A stretch of 64,000 nt of DNA from Azospirillum sp. TSA2s (GCF_004923315.1 NZ_CP039644.1:186001-250000); one strand, 5' to 3'; shown: positions 15,554 through 25,424, counted from the first letter of the stretch. Translations and numbers: made by a program. Notes: generated from the letters alone by a model not told the origin.

Positions 15554-16630
15554 TCACTGGTGAGGCACCGGGGGTGGTGCCGGAATGGTCTGTAGGCTGC
15601 TGCGTTGAGGGAGTGGCTGGCCTGGGACGACAAAGGTCGGCCCGCTCGGCTGGGTTTGCGGAGCGGCCACCGGCGGCACCATCCGGCGCTCGCCGTCGCC
15701 TCCTTTCGGCGTGCGTCCCGCGGGGGGCGGCAGGGTGACCGGGTCTTGCTCGGGGCGGAAGTCGGCGGGCGTGGCCTGGAACCGCCGGCGCTCGAGGATT
15801 CCATCCCGCTCTTCCAGGTAGCGATCGACGAGCGGCTGTGCCTCCGGCCCACGGAACTGCCAGTAGCCGTTAAGAGCCCCTTCGATGATCAGGCTGTAGA
15901 CGGCCTTCTCAATGGCCTGCTTGACCGCGAGCTGCACCGGCTCGTTGGTGGTCACGCCAGTTTCGATCTCCAGCAGCTTGTTGAATCCGACGAAACGGAA
16001 GGCGCCACCGCGCAACAGGACGGAGTAGACGGTCTTGGTGGTGCTGACGGACTTGAGCACATCGCCGGTCTGTACGGAGACCGCGCGCAGATAAACCGTC
16101 ACGGTGTCCCGACGGTACTGCGTGTCGGCACCGACCCCGAGGAAGCGGGCGCCAAACCCACCGGACAACGTGTTGGAATCGTACCCGACGATGCCGCCTT
16201 CCAGGAGAATCCCGGCGTAGGTCATTGGCGGCAGGGACTGAGGCCCGCCATAGGTTTCCCGCATGGCGCGGATGATCTGGCGTTCCTGCAGGAGCGCCGG
16301 CAGCCCCTTGCGCTCGACCACCTTGAACCAGGATTTTCGGCCCGCCCGCTCCAGAGCGTTGACCAGAATGGTCGCTGCGCCCTGCGTGACTGCGCGTGAG
16401 TATTCGGAGAAGGTCTCGTTGGGCTTGTTCTGCCCGGTCTGGTCTTCGAAATTGTAGACCGCGACCGTCAACTGCCGAGCCGGTGGTGGCAAGGCCTGCA
16501 GATCGTCAAGCATAGCGGTCTTGGTCTCGAGAGCAGGCGGTTCGGCGAAGGCGCTCTCCGGTTGGGAGGACGCGCAGCCACTCACGACAAGGCCACAGGC
16601 GGCCATCAGCAGCAGCGTTCGAATATGCAT
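15554..16630 (-). CDS. csgG: CsgG-type curli export pore lipoprotein
   Basis: A 358-residue outer-membrane lipoprotein. The start at 16630 gives a lipoprotein signal peptide with lipobox VVSGC (residues 15-19). The CsgG family body follows: LTVAVYNFEDQTGQNKPN, FSEYSRAVTQGAATILVNAL, WFKVVERKGLPALLQERQII, LLEGGIVGYDSNTLSGG and RDTVTVYLRAVSVQTGDVL. A longer proline-rich tail (from about 275) is unlike the shorter enteric CsgG. In other bacteria nine copies form the secretion channel for curlins. Gene order csgF-csgG-curlin-curlin on one strand supports a functional export locus. Confidence 0.92.
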   Translation of the reverse strand: MHIRTLLLMAACGLVVSGCASSQPESAFAEPPALETKTAMLDDLQALPPPARQLTVAVYNFEDQTGQNKPNETFSEYSRAVTQGAATILVNALERAGRKSWFKVVERKGLPALLQERQIIRAMRETYGGPQSLPPMTYAGILLEGGIVGYDSNTLSGGFGARFLGVGADTQYRRDTVTVYLRAVSVQTGDVLKSVSTTKTVYSVLLRGGAFRFVGFNKLLEIETGVTTNEPVQLAVKQAIEKAVYSLIIEGALNGYWQFRGPEAQPLVDRYLEERDGILERRRFQATPADFRPEQDPVTLPPPAGRTPKGGDGERRMVPPVAAPQTQPSGPTFVVPGQPLPQRSSLQTIPAPPPVPHQ

Positions 16631-16717
16631 TTGCGTCGATCCAGGCGGGAGATTGGGCGCACTTGGGCCGGCCGTCGCCATATGGCGCGGTCGCCAGAAC
16701 GTTCCGAAAGCGTCAGT

Positions 16718-17158
16718 TCAGTATTTCGGCGTCGGGATCTCGATCAGCGTCTGCCCACCGGATGTGGTGTCGCTGATGCGCACGGCGGTGGTTCCGTTGC
16801 CGGTCTTGTTGAACTCAACTGTCGTGTTGCCGATCACGAAGCGGCCGGTGTCGCGCGCGTTCTCACCGTAGATCTGATCGGCGATCTGTGCCGAAATCCG
16901 GCTCAGCAGGCTGCTTTGGATCACCCGCTCGAACTCCTTGGACGGATCCTGCGGTGCAAGGAGGCCATCGTTGCGCGGCTTTTCAAATTTGTTGTTGGCG
17001 TTCGCCGAGCCGAGCAGATGTTGGCTGTAGAAAGGGTTACCGCCAAACGATGGATTGATGGGTGTGTATGTGAGTTCCGATCCGACAGCCGGGATCATCA
17101 GTAATAAGGTTGTTCCGATGCTCGTCAGGAAAAAATTGGTCTTCCTCATTTCGTTCAC
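16718..17158 (-). CDS. csgF: CsgF-type curli assembly protein
   Basis: A 146-residue exported protein. After a signal peptide (RKTNFFLTSIGTTLLLMIPA) comes the CsgF hallmark LTYTPINPSFGGNPF, the segment that plugs into the CsgG channel, then SQHLLGSANANNKF. The C-terminus has FERVIQSSLLSRISAQIADQ and GQTLIEIPTP. In E. coli, CsgF sits at the channel mouth and couples secretion to nucleation. First gene of this group; the ATG at 17158 and one 3 codons later (17149) are both possible. No CsgE or CsgD gene is adjacent. Confidence 0.9.
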   Translation of the reverse strand: MNEMRKTNFFLTSIGTTLLLMIPAVGSELTYTPINPSFGGNPFYSQHLLGSANANNKFEKPRNDGLLAPQDPSKEFERVIQSSLLSRISAQIADQIYGENARDTGRFVIGNTTVEFNKTGNGTTAVRISDTTSGGQTLIEIPTPKY

Positions 17159-17647
17159 CCAATCATGTCTGATGCAAAGGCCGGCGCACGTCTTCCTCGC
17201 TGGTCTATCGGTGGCAGCGGAGACGATTGCAGACAGCCTCTGGTTGGCAAGCTTGATCTGAACGCTAATTTGGTAATTTTCAAACCGGAATGGACGAAAA
17301 AGTAACTATTCTCCGGCATCTTATTTCGCCTTTTTGGGTTAGGACTCTGCTCGTATCAGCAAATTATCGACTTTTGGAAGTTGCGGCAAAATGCCGCGTT
17401 TCTTTTTAAGAACTCTGGTACACCCATTGAAATTACGGGATTTATGTCTTTGGTTTATTGGTTAACAGGCCGCCTGGTCCAACACAGGACTAATCCCGTA
17501 GGGGAGAGTCTTAACGGGCGGAGATCCCCATATGTTTTCTGTAAAAACACCTAATGCTAATTGTAGGTCGTGAATTGCCCTCCTGAAATGACGTGGGGTT
17601 GCCGTCCAAGATCACCGAGCAGCCCCCTGCCAACAAGGAGGATTGTC
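17159..17647. promoter_or_regulatory. Divergent control region, curli locus versus RTX adhesin
   Basis: 489 bases between the csgF-like and adhesin starts, with AT-rich parts (17260-17470) standing out against the coding sequence. It contains the hairpin plus T-run annotated at 17383-17408, a short inverted repeat CCCGT/ACGGG around 17495-17518, and a strong AAGGAGG at 17635-17641 for the adhesin. No recognisable riboswitch or named operator was seen. Confidence 0.5.
17383..17408 (+). terminator. Intrinsic terminator-like hairpin
   Basis: Stem GCGGC / GCCGC with an AAAAT loop (17383-17397), followed at once by GTTTCTTTTTAA. The T-run makes it work on the plus strand. No plus-strand gene precedes it here, so it may end an unannotated short transcript or act as a leader attenuator before the adhesin gene. 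Confidence 0.5.
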
Positions 17648-20600
17648 ATGCATTCGTCGCGGTTAGGGGCGCGGCTGAAAGGCTGCGACCACACAACAGG
17701 TGAAGGCCGCCCGGCCCCCTTTGCGGCCGTGGAGGTGGCGTTCTTTGATGAGCGCCTGGAGGATGTCGCGGAACTGCTCGCCGCCATGCGGCCGGGGGTA
17801 ATTCCGATCGCGCTGCGCGGCTCTGCGCCGGCTCCTGCGCAGATGGCGGCGGTTCTCCAGGGGATCTCCGGGCTGGAAGCCGTGCATGTGCTGACGCATG
17901 GCGCACCAGGTGAGGTTCGTTTCAGCGCCGGATCGCTGACCACGGCAACGCTGGGCGCGCACGCTGACGACCTGGCCACCGTCGGCCGCGCCTTGCGCTC
18001 CGGCGGGCAGCTCATGCTGTGGAGCTGCCGGACGGGAGAAGGCCTGCGGGGGGCCGCTTTTGCCCGTGACCTTGAGGCTTTGATCGGCGTCGAGGTCGTG
18101 GCTGCGCCTGGCTTCGTTGGAACGGCAGCGCGAGGCGGAACCTGGCGCTTGAGCGCCCGCTCCGGCCTGCCGCTTCGTCCGCCGCTGACGGACGCGGGCA
18201 TCGCGGCCTATCCCGGCCTCCTGGCGGTGTCGCTGGATCTCGATACCGCGGCGGCCGGCACCAACGCTTCGACCACCTTCTACGAGCAGACGCCGGTACG
18301 GCTGTTTCAGGCGGTGTCGCTGTCGACGAACGGCGGCAGCAAAGTTGATGTCATCGTGGCGACGCTGTCCGGCGCCGGAACGGGCGAGACCCTGGGGCTC
18401 GACAGCGCCGGAGCGGCGCTCGCCTCGTCCAACGGTATCACGGTGAGCTTTGCGGCCGATACCGGGGCGCTGACGCTGCGTGGCAACGGCCAGGCGGACT
18501 CGGTGTGGGCCGAGCTGCTCAACCACATCGAATACGCCAACCCGGCTGAAAACCCGGCCGGTCAGCGCACGATCTCCATTGCCGCCGCGAGTCTCGGGGA
18601 TTCATCGAGCGCGTTGACCACGGACGTCCTGTCGCTGGTGCCGGTCAACGACGCCCCGACCGGCGCCGACAAGAGCGTCACGATCCAGTCGGGACGATCC
18701 TACACGCTGACCCTGGCCGACTTCGGCTTTGCCGACCCGAAGGACATGCCGGCAAACGGCATGCTCGGCATTCAGGTGGGCGTGCTCGGGGCGAACGCGA
18801 TGCTGACCTTGGACGGCCAGGCCGTTGCGGCCGGGACGACGGTGAGCACCGCCGACATTGCCGCCGGCAAGCTCGTGCTCGCGCCCGCTGTGGGGTATTC
18901 CACAGCCAACTTCACTTTCCGCGTCCAGGACGACGGCGGAACGGCCAACGGCGGCTCCGATCTTGCTGCCGTCGCCAACAGCTTCTCACTGTCGGTCAAC
19001 ACGGCACCAACGGCGACGATCACGCCCGTGAGCTATAACGCGACGGAGAATACGGCTCTCAGCTTGAAGGGGACTGGCCTTTCAGTGTCCGATCCAGACG
19101 GCGGGCAGTTGAAGGTGACGCTCACCGTGGGCGAGGGCGTGCTGTCTTCGGCGGCTGGCACGACGGGTGTCACGGTGGCCGGCAGCGGCACGTCGACCCT
19201 GACCCTCACCGGTACGGCGAGCCAGCTGAGCACCCTTTTCAACACCGGAGGAAGCGGCACCCTCACCTACACCGAGACGCTGGACAACCCCTCCGCCAGC
19301 ACCACACTCAGCATGACGGTGGCGGACAGCAGCGGCGCGACGAGTCCGGCCGATACAGCGACGATCAACATCGCCGCTGTCAACGACGCACCCAGCAACA
19401 CCGTGCCAGCGCGGTTGATCGACACTGTGGACACGCCGATTGCCGTGACCGGCCTGTCCATCAGGGACCTCGACGCCGGCACCGCCACCACCCTCACCAC
19501 GACCCTGACCGTGCGGCACGGAACGCTGGCGGTGGGCGCCGTGGCGGACGGCGCCGCGGTGACGAACAGCGGTACGGCGTCGGTGAAGCTCACTGGATCG
19601 GTCGCGCAGATCAACGCCACGCTCGCGGCGCTCAACAACGTCGTCTACACGCCGGCCACCGGTTACACCGGCGATGACTGGAGCGAACTGACGGTGTTGA
19701 CGAACGACGGCGGCAACACCGGCAGCGGCGGGGCTAAGTCCGCGTCGAGCACGGTGCGCATCACGGTGGGCGCGCCCCCGGTCGTTGACCTCAACGGTGC
19801 CGCGGCGGGCACCGGAGCGAGCGCTGCCTTTCAGGAGAACGCCGGCGCCGTGCTCATCGCGCCGCAGGGGACGGTGAGCGATGCGGACACGCCGGTGCTC
19901 GGATGGACGGGGTGGCTGCGTGTCGCCTACAGCGGTGGTGCTCAGACGGGCGACGTGCTGAGCGTGCGCAACCAGGGAACCGGCGCTGGCCAAATCTCCT
20001 TCGACGGCACCTACGTCTGGTACAACGACCCGCGCAGCGGCTTCGGCTACAACAAGCTCGGGCAGGTGGACGCGGCTAACAACGGCCAGAATGGCAAGGA
20101 TCTCGTCATCAACTTCGGGGTGAACGGGATCAACGCGAATTGGGCGACGTCCACCTCGGTGTCGGCGCTGCTCCAGAACATCACCTTCGCGAGCACCAGC
20201 GATACCCCGTCCCCGGCACCCCGGACGTTGTCGGTAACGGTCAACGACGGCGGCTATACGCCGGCCCTCTATCTGACCTCCGATCCTGCGGTGACGACGG
20301 TGACGGTGACGCCAATGAACGACGCGCCGACGCTGTCGACGCACATCGGGTCGGCGTCCTACACCGAAGGCGGACTTCCGGTCCGCCTGCTGCCGACACT
20401 GACAATGGCGGATCCCGACCAGCCGGCGAGCTTCGCGGGTGCGTCGGTGCGGGTGTCCCTGGACGGCGGCGTCGCCGGCGACGAGATCGTTCTGGCGGAC
20501 GGCAGTGGCGTCTCCGTGACGAACGGTGTGGTCTCGGTTGGTGGCAAGGCCGTGGGCATGGTCAGCGATGGCGCACTGGCCGGTGGCAGTTCGCACGCGG

Positions 20601-22576
20601 CCGTGACGTTCACGCAGGACGCCACCCAGGCCGACGTGAACGCACTGCTCCAAGCGCTGGCCTATGACTCCACCTCCAGCAATCCGACGACGCAGACGCG
20701 CACAGCGACCATCGTTTTCAATGACGGCGGCAACACCGGTGGCGGCGGCCCCCTGCAGGATTTCGCTTCGGTGGCCATCACCGTGTCGACCACGAACACC
20801 CCCGCGGTGATCGGCGACCCGACCGGGGCCAGTGTCACCGAGGACGTCGGCGTCACTGCCGGGGGCGACTTGGTCGCCCAGGGTTCCATCCCGATCAGCG
20901 ACCCCGACAGCCCGCCCCTGTTCCGGACCACGGTGGAAAGTGCACCGGGAAACCTGGGGACCCTGGACCTGTCCCAGAGCGGTGCTTACACCTACACGGT
21001 CGCCAACAGCGCGGTGCAGACGCTGGGCGCCGGCCAGACCAAGGATGAGGTCTTCACGATCAAGGCGGTGGATGGAACGGCGAAGAGCGTCACCTTCACC
21101 ATCAACGGAACCAACGATGCGCCGACGGCGGTGGACGACAGCGGCACCGCGACTGAAACCGGCGTGGCGACCGGCACACCAGCGACCGGGACGGTGCTCG
21201 GCAACGATACCGACGTGGATCGCGGCGACAACCTCGTGGTGACGGGGGTCTCAGGGGCGAATGGGATGGGCACGGTCGGCGCTGCGCTAGCCGGCCGATA
21301 CGGTGTGCTGACACTGAGCGCCGACGGCAGCTACGTCTATGCTGCCGATGATGATGCGGCGGCCGTGGATGCGCTGGCGCCGGATCAGACGCTGGTGGAC
21401 AGCTTTGACTACACGGTGTCGGATGGGCATGGCGGCAGCGCCAGCGCCAGGTTGGACGTGCTCATTGCCGGGGCGAACGATGCGCCGCGCCTGGGAACAG
21501 ACAAATGGGTGGTGTCCCAGGGCACAACGGTGCAGGTACCGGTATCCGCACTCCTGGCCAACGACAGCGATCCGGATCAAGGCGATGTCCTGTCGGTCGT
21601 CTCGGTGGGCAGCGCCACCGGCTGTTCGGTGTCGCTCAACAACGGTGTCGTCACGCTGGTGGCGAACGCCGCTTCGGCCTCGTTCCAGTACACGGTGCGC
21701 GACAGCCACCAAGCCACCTCCAGCGGCATGGTGACAATCAGCGGCTTGGTGACCACTCTCGGCAACGATGCGCCGGTCATCCCCGGCGACGTCTCGGTGG
21801 CCTTCGTCGATGCCCAAGGCGGCAACGACGTCCTTAGCGGCGGGGGCAGCGCCCTGACCGTGCTCATGGGAGGCGCCGGGGCGGACACGCTGAACGGCTC
21901 CGCGGGCGCGGACAGCCTCATCGGCGGTGCCGGCAGTGACGTCTATCTCGTCAACTCGATCGGCGACATGGTGGTCGAGAACTTCGGCGAGGGCACGGAC
22001 GCGGTGAATACGACGCTCAGCGTTTACGCGCTGAGCGCCAACGTCGAAAACCTCACCTACACCGGTTCGGGCAGCTTCAAAGGCACGGGCAACGATGTCG
22101 GGAACCGGATCACCGGCGGCGCTGGGAACGACGTGCTCGCCGGCGGGGCTGGCGGTGACACGCTGTCGGGTGGCGGTGGAGATGATACCCTCATCGGCGG
22201 TACTGGCCTTGACCGGCTTGCCGGTGACGGCGGCAACGATCTGTTCTTCATCGACTCGTTGAGCGATGGGATGGACATCATCGCTGATTTCCAGTCTGGA
22301 GCCGACCGAATTGGCATCAACGCGGCAGCCTTTGGCTTCGCGAATTCATCCTCGTTGCCGGAGGCACTGTCGGCGAACACGTTCCTCGCAAGCCGAACGG
22401 GCATGGCGACGTCAGCCAGCCAGCGCTTTCTCTATAACACCACCACCGCCACGCTCTATTATGACGCTGACGGAAGTGGTGCTGGGACCGCCGTTCCGAT
22501 CGAACGCTTCAGCGCGGGCACCACACTCACGGCGAACGACTTCTGGCTCTTTGCGGGAGGCCCCCAGAGCTTCTGA
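17648..22576 (+). CDS. Giant RTX adhesin: DUF4347, cadherin-like repeats, RTX nonapeptides
   Basis: A 1642-residue secreted protein. The ATG follows AAGGAGG by 7 bases; there is no Sec signal. Residues about 27-190 match DUF4347 (HVLTHGAPGEVRFSAGSLTT, MLWSCRTGEG), found at the start of many large adhesins. A long array of about 100-residue Big/cadherin/VCBS-type domains follows, each closing with a VNDAPT-like linker (VNDAPTGAD, MNDAPTLS, TNDAPTAVDD, ANDAPRLG). Near residue 1400 come calcium-binding RTX nonapeptides (GGAGADTLNGSAGADSLIGG, GGAGNDVLAGGAGGDTLSGG). The C-terminus (FSAGTTLTANDFWLFAGG) is a type I secretion signal type. No T1SS genes adjoin. It should act as a surface or matrix adhesin, perhaps with the curli fibres encoded opposite. 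Confidence 0.88.
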   Translation: MHSSRLGARLKGCDHTTGEGRPAPFAAVEVAFFDERLEDVAELLAAMRPGVIPIALRGSAPAPAQMAAVLQGISGLEAVHVLTHGAPGEVRFSAGSLTTATLGAHADDLATVGRALRSGGQLMLWSCRTGEGLRGAAFARDLEALIGVEVVAAPGFVGTAARGGTWRLSARSGLPLRPPLTDAGIAAYPGLLAVSLDLDTAAAGTNASTTFYEQTPVRLFQAVSLSTNGGSKVDVIVATLSGAGTGETLGLDSAGAALASSNGITVSFAADTGALTLRGNGQADSVWAELLNHIEYANPAENPAGQRTISIAAASLGDSSSALTTDVLSLVPVNDAPTGADKSVTIQSGRSYTLTLADFGFADPKDMPANGMLGIQVGVLGANAMLTLDGQAVAAGTTVSTADIAAGKLVLAPAVGYSTANFTFRVQDDGGTANGGSDLAAVANSFSLSVNTAPTATITPVSYNATENTALSLKGTGLSVSDPDGGQLKVTLTVGEGVLSSAAGTTGVTVAGSGTSTLTLTGTASQLSTLFNTGGSGTLTYTETLDNPSASTTLSMTVADSSGATSPADTATINIAAVNDAPSNTVPARLIDTVDTPIAVTGLSIRDLDAGTATTLTTTLTVRHGTLAVGAVADGAAVTNSGTASVKLTGSVAQINATLAALNNVVYTPATGYTGDDWSELTVLTNDGGNTGSGGAKSASSTVRITVGAPPVVDLNGAAAGTGASAAFQENAGAVLIAPQGTVSDADTPVLGWTGWLRVAYSGGAQTGDVLSVRNQGTGAGQISFDGTYVWYNDPRSGFGYNKLGQVDAANNGQNGKDLVINFGVNGINANWATSTSVSALLQNITFASTSDTPSPAPRTLSVTVNDGGYTPALYLTSDPAVTTVTVTPMNDAPTLSTHIGSASYTEGGLPVRLLPTLTMADPDQPASFAGASVRVSLDGGVAGDEIVLADGSGVSVTNGVVSVGGKAVGMVSDGALAGGSSHAAVTFTQDATQADVNALLQALAYDSTSSNPTTQTRTATIVFNDGGNTGGGGPLQDFASVAITVSTTNTPAVIGDPTGASVTEDVGVTAGGDLVAQGSIPISDPDSPPLFRTTVESAPGNLGTLDLSQSGAYTYTVANSAVQTLGAGQTKDEVFTIKAVDGTAKSVTFTINGTNDAPTAVDDSGTATETGVATGTPATGTVLGNDTDVDRGDNLVVTGVSGANGMGTVGAALAGRYGVLTLSADGSYVYAADDDAAAVDALAPDQTLVDSFDYTVSDGHGGSASARLDVLIAGANDAPRLGTDKWVVSQGTTVQVPVSALLANDSDPDQGDVLSVVSVGSATGCSVSLNNGVVTLVANAASASFQYTVRDSHQATSSGMVTISGLVTTLGNDAPVIPGDVSVAFVDAQGGNDVLSGGGSALTVLMGGAGADTLNGSAGADSLIGGAGSDVYLVNSIGDMVVENFGEGTDAVNTTLSVYALSANVENLTYTGSGSFKGTGNDVGNRITGGAGNDVLAGGAGGDTLSGGGGDDTLIGGTGLDRLAGDGGNDLFFIDSLSDGMDIIADFQSGADRIGINAAAFGFANSSSLPEALSANTFLASRTGMATSASQRFLYNTTTATLYYDADGSGAGTAVPIERFSAGTTLTANDFWLFAGGPQSF

Positions 22577-23048
22577 CTTACGACCCGTTGCAATGCGTCG
22601 CTCCGGGCTCGGGCCTGGGGCGACGCACCGCCTGCTATCGTCATCAATGACGTTGGTGCAAAAAGGCGGTTCCGTCAGAGTTGGCGTCAGCTTGATCGTC
22701 GGATTGGAGCTGTCGAATTTTGCCGAATTCACCATGCTCCGGTCGCGCCTTCGCGTCGATCATGTGGCGGCCGACATCCAGGAAGGCATTGTTTGCCCGT
22801 TTCCACAGGCGCCAATTTCTTCGATAAATTGGCGACGCGTGCCCCCGCCGCCCCACGTCTGATGAACCCCACCTTCGGGGGCAAACCGTTGGTCGTGGTG
22901 AGGTCAGCCGAACACCGAAAGGCATCCGTGAAATCGCCCGATACTCAAGCCCTTGTGGCTGTCTGAGTTAAGGCGACAGCACCCTTTTTATGAGGCAGAG
23001 AGGTGGTCGTCCCCATAGCTCGCATTGGGCAGATGTCCGGAGCTCCGG
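22577..23048. other. Intergenic stretch with possible gene debris
   Basis: No intact gene. On the minus strand around 22725-22830 a frame reads FLDVGRHMIDAKARPEHGEF, which resembles the start of a DUF3102-type phage protein, but the frame is short and its flanks look random. I treat it as possible debris only. Confidence 0.3.
22594..22627 (+). terminator. Hairpin after the adhesin gene
   Basis: Perfect 8-bp arms TGCGTCGC and GCGACGCA, 17 bases downstream of the stop codon, with an 18-base loop that can pair further. No T-run, so it may be a Rho-assisted or weak terminator or an mRNA 3' stabiliser. Confidence 0.4.
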
Positions 23049-24314
23049 TCAATTCGGCACCGCAAGGCCAGCAACGCCGGACGGGGCGTCGAACCCCACG
23101 GCGGCGAGCAGCGGACCCAGCGCCTGCCCGAGCGGCCCCAGCAGCCGCAACGTGGCGGCCACCCATTGGCCCTCGTCCCTCACCGCCGCACCCACCAGTC
23201 GGCGGGCCTCCTCCGCGTCGCCCAGCTCCAGCAGCGCCCGCGCCCGCCCAAGGCGGGGCAGGGAAAGGCAGGCGAAGTCCCCACGCTCGCCGTTGAAATC
23301 CTCCAACGCCTCCTGCGGCCGGTTCCATGCGAGCCTGAGCATGCCACGGAAGACGCGCCCTTTGGCTGTATCGGGATCGTTCAGACGGTCTCCATCGAAC
23401 GCACGGGCGGCGGCGTCGAGGTCTCCGGCATGGAGTTGCACCAGCCCTCCGATCATGCACGCCCAGCCCATGTCGGGATTCCGCAAGCGGACGGCGTCGC
23501 AAGCGGCCATCGCCTCACGGAGCCGACCATCCGACAGCAGCGTCTGCGCGATCATCAGGCCGGCCCACCAGCGCAGATCGTGACCGCTCTCCCAAACGCG
23601 CCGGTAAGCCGCCAGTGCGGATTCGGTTTCGAAGCGGAGCCGGTGATACTGGCCGAGCACATACCAGGACGGCATCCGGTCCGGCGCCAGGATGACAGAA
23701 GCCGCCAGTTCCCGCCTCGCGTCTGCCGGCCGGTTCAACAGAAGCAGGGAAAAGCCCCGCTGATGGTGAAGGCCGTAGCGGTCCTGTGCATGGGGGGCCG
23801 CAAGATCGCACCAGCGCAGTGCCTCCTCATGGCGATCACGGATTTGGCCGGCCAGTTCGACGACGAGATCGGGCAGATGAGCGGCGGCGGCACGCGGACA
23901 GACGGCAAGCGCATGGGCGACGAGGGCGAGCGCATCGTCGGTCATTCCGTCGTCCCGGGCGGCCTCCGCCTCATCGACGAGCGCCCGCGCCAGGGCTTCG
24001 GCGTCGCCACCATGCGCCAACATTCCATGCGCCAGAACGGATCGCGCTCGCTCCGGGTCGCCCGCGTCCCGCAGCAGGCGGTTCAGGCGCAGCACGGATG
24101 CATAACGCCCTGGGTCCACCGCCACCGCACGCTCGAACGCCGTCACGGCGGCATTGCGGTCTCCCGAAGCCTCGAGCGCCACCCCCATCCGATGATGGTA
24201 GTGGGAGAGGGTGGATCTGCGGATCTCCTCCCGCCAATTCTCGATGGCGCTCCGATCGAAGTCGCTCTCCTCTTCGACTGAGGGATTCGGAAGTGACGAT
24301 GCCGGTCGGCGCAT
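23049..24314 (-). CDS. TPR-repeat protein
   Basis: A soluble protein of about 421 residues made of helical tetratricopeptide repeats: HRMGVALEASGDRNAAVTAF, LNRLLRDAGDPERARSVLAH, HQRGFSLLLLNRPADARREL, LGQYHRLRFETESALAAYRR, MIGGLVQLHAGDLDAAARAF. No catalytic domain is attached. The start is chosen at the ATG after GAGGACGCGG; the frame is open further upstream (to 24410), but that part looks non-coding. It faces away from the sulfotransferase gene. TPR proteins next to glycan loci in azospirilla are often linked to flagellar or surface glycan assembly; here that is only positional. Confidence 0.75.
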   Translation of the reverse strand: MRRPASSLPNPSVEEESDFDRSAIENWREEIRRSTLSHYHHRMGVALEASGDRNAAVTAFERAVAVDPGRYASVLRLNRLLRDAGDPERARSVLAHGMLAHGGDAEALARALVDEAEAARDDGMTDDALALVAHALAVCPRAAAAHLPDLVVELAGQIRDRHEEALRWCDLAAPHAQDRYGLHHQRGFSLLLLNRPADARRELAASVILAPDRMPSWYVLGQYHRLRFETESALAAYRRVWESGHDLRWWAGLMIAQTLLSDGRLREAMAACDAVRLRNPDMGWACMIGGLVQLHAGDLDAAARAFDGDRLNDPDTAKGRVFRGMLRLAWNRPQEALEDFNGERGDFACLSLPRLGRARALLELGDAEEARRLVGAAVRDEGQWVAATLRLLGPLGQALGPLLAAVGFDAPSGVAGLAVPN

Positions 24315-24596
24315 CCGCGTCCTCATCCCCCTTCGCCGTACCGTTGGACACCAAATGCTGGTCAATATAACAATTCCAATACATTCGAGCAATTCAGCCC
24401 GCATATTCAAAATTAGAAAGCCACAACCAGCGGCGCTTCTTATGCGGAGTCTTTAAAAACTTGGGATTGCGAATATGCAGGCCATGATAAAATCCGAACG
24501 AAGACTCCCCAAACCCGGAGGTTGTCGCGCGTCTTGCTTTTTTCACTTTAGCGGCACCGGGGCGGGGTGGGATGTGATGGGGGGAGATGTCGATCC

Positions 24597-25418
24597 ATGC
24601 GGGACCTGATCAGCCTTTCGGCCTTCCCGAAGTCGGGAGTCACCTATCTCGGATTCCTGATGTTTCACTGCCTGTTCGGCGACGCCGCCGAGATCGGCGA
24701 CCTCGAAAGGAGATACGTGATCGACATTCACGCATGGCCGGCGCTGCGGTTCGCCATGCCGGAAGAACCCCGGATCGTGAAGTCGCATTTCCCGTTCGGA
24801 CCGGACCGACCCGGCGTCGGGCGGACGGCCAAGGCGGTGTATCTGATCCGTCACCCCGTCGACGTCATGATGTCGGCGTGGGATTACCGCCGGTTCCTGA
24901 ACCCCGCCGGGAACCCAGGCGCCGATGAAGGCGGCCCGGCCGATGGTCCCGCGTTCCGTCGCTTCGTCCATGGCTGGCTGACGACCGGCGGGGCGGAGTT
25001 CGAGGTCGCCGGGCCGTGGCGGCAGCATGTCCGCTCGTGGCTCGACCAGCGCGAGGTCCCGGTGCATCTCGTCACCTACACCGATCTGGTCGATCACCCC
25101 GGCCGCGAACTGGCGGCCATCCTGCGCTTCCTCGATCTGCCGGTTCCGGCCGAGCGGCAGGCGATGGCTGTCGAACGCAGCGGGATGGCGGCGATGGCCG
25201 CGCTGGAAGCGGAGGAGGTCCGCAACCGGCGCGACGGCGTTTTCTATCGGCCCGAACTCGCGCGCAGCTATGAAGGCAGCCGCCGCTTCATCAACAAAGG
25301 CCATCGCGACTGCTACGCCACCCTGCTGACCGATGAGGAGCGGGCATTAACCGACCGGACCTTCGGTGCCGAGATGTCTGCCTATTTCCCTGGCGGCAGC
25401 GGTGCGGGGGCGGGCTGA
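24597..25418 (+). CDS. Sulfotransferase family protein
   Basis: A 273-residue cytoplasmic enzyme expected to transfer sulfate from PAPS to a glycan or other acceptor. The 5'-phosphosulfate loop reads SAFPKSGVTYLGFLM (residues about 7-21), and the 3'-phosphate motif reads YLIRHPVDVMMSAWDY. The C-terminal FYRPELARSYEGSRRFINKGHRDCY is near the position of the usual final PAPS loop (KGxxGDW), though the usual Trp is not obvious. The start follows GGGGAGATG. It converges on the glycan operon (7-bp gap), so the acceptor is plausibly a polymer made there. Confidence 0.85.
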   Translation: MRDLISLSAFPKSGVTYLGFLMFHCLFGDAAEIGDLERRYVIDIHAWPALRFAMPEEPRIVKSHFPFGPDRPGVGRTAKAVYLIRHPVDVMMSAWDYRRFLNPAGNPGADEGGPADGPAFRRFVHGWLTTGGAEFEVAGPWRQHVRSWLDQREVPVHLVTYTDLVDHPGRELAAILRFLDLPVPAERQAMAVERSGMAAMAALEAEEVRNRRDGVFYRPELARSYEGSRRFINKGHRDCYATLLTDEERALTDRTFGAEMSAYFPGGSGAGAG

Positions 25419-25424
25419 TCGGCG

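Noticed and set aside
17409..17640. Possible riboswitch (c-di-GMP type) before the adhesin gene
   Set aside because: Only a short 5-bp stem is present; conserved riboswitch cores were not found.
22644..22925. Minus-strand frame with DUF3102-like text
   Set aside because: Only about 20 residues look meaningful; kept as debris in the gap note, not as a gene.
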